This document shows positions 63,885 through 64,000 of a stretch of DNA of 64,000 nucleotides, piece after piece. The position numbers were made by a program, and so were the translations under genes. Position 1 is the first letter of the stretch. Every line of letters starts with the position of its first letter. The stretch covers positions 1,240,001 through 1,304,000 of the forward strand of contig NC_020156.1 in assembly GCF_000332115.1 (NCBI RefSeq), read 5' to 3'. The notes under the pieces are model-generated. The model saw nothing but the letters and a program-made list of their open reading frames with translations, searched no databases and had not been told where the DNA came from. This DNA is from Nonlabens dokdonensis DSW-6 (lineage in GTDB: Bacteria; Bacteroidota; Bacteroidia; Flavobacteriales; Flavobacteriaceae).

Positions 63885-63900
63885 CGCTTTCGCGAAAGCG
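63885..63900. repeat. Dispersed palindrome copy (perfect)
   Basis: CGCTTTCGCGAAAGCG in the space after the XRE gene; the remaining 100 bases of the window hold no feature I can support. Confidence 0.9.
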
Positions 63901-64000
63901 GAAACTTCATACATTTTAAACAGGTAAAACATCCAGACTTCAGTAATTAGAAAAAAGCATTTTAGACAAAAAGTCTAACTGGGTTCTAAAACGATTACGA

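Overview
The window is an AT-rich chromosomal segment from a marine-type member of the Bacteroidetes, most likely the family Flavobacteriaceae (possibly near Nonlabens or Dokdonia; the genus is a guess). Several signs support this: Por/T9SS C-terminal sorting domains on secreted proteins, a fused folK-deoxynucleoside kinase gene, many small lipoproteins, TAnnTTTG-type promoters without Shine-Dalgarno sequences, and a highly repeated palindrome (CGCTTTCGCGAAAGCG). That palindrome appears at 18 sites, 14 of them inside genes. I saw no rRNA, tRNA, CRISPR array or classical insertion sequence.

Layout. 1-3350: a lipoprotein cassette with a HExxH metalloprotease-like lipoprotein (octamer repeats just after its ATG), small lipoproteins, an orphan C-terminal remnant and a nonsense-broken lipoprotein, bracketed by two near-identical terminators. 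3415-8616: folK-dNK, a queuosine-precursor transporter, an AsmA-like protein and a small membrane protein. 8662-17993: a DNA-damage (SOS-like) island with a DUF4130 protein, a partner radical-SAM repair protein, a second DnaE polymerase, DinB, a small unknown protein, an SRAP/YedK peptidase and a divergent self-cleaving S24 repressor whose promoter region carries four copies of an inverted-repeat operator. 18027-26083: envelope and housekeeping genes (WaaA, DegT aminotransferase, SH3 protein, amidohydrolase) and a ParDE toxin-antitoxin pair.

26164-26850 is a compact repeat-bounded unit: a DUF559 endonuclease-like gene between two diverged copies of a ~145-bp inverted-repeat sequence, the left copy keeping a relic of the gene's 3' end. 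26947-39834: a very large secreted BNR-repeat protein, a TPR-LuxR regulator, an AarF/UbiB-like kinase with its TetR-type neighbour, membrane proteins, a methyltransferase and a DUF2723 protein. 40147-47023: two tandem paralogous beta-roll adhesin-like proteins followed by a T9SS protein. 47557-52469: a MORN-repeat protein, aspS, hemB, recX and lipoproteins. 52459-61097: a JmjC-like oxygenase and the biotin genes (bioB, a KAS-like gene, bioA, bioD, a DUF2007-like gene, bioF), interrupted by an oppositely oriented T9SS protein. 61304-63855: MarC, DUF3124, and a DUF2975-DUF2975-XRE operon with a direct-repeat operator.

The most noteworthy items are the SOS-like island with a clear operator array, the DUF559 repeat unit, octamer tandem repeats at two gene starts that look like phase-variation switches, the polymorphic lipoprotein cassette, and the dispersed palindrome. 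Functional statements are inferences from recognised motifs; no database search was run.
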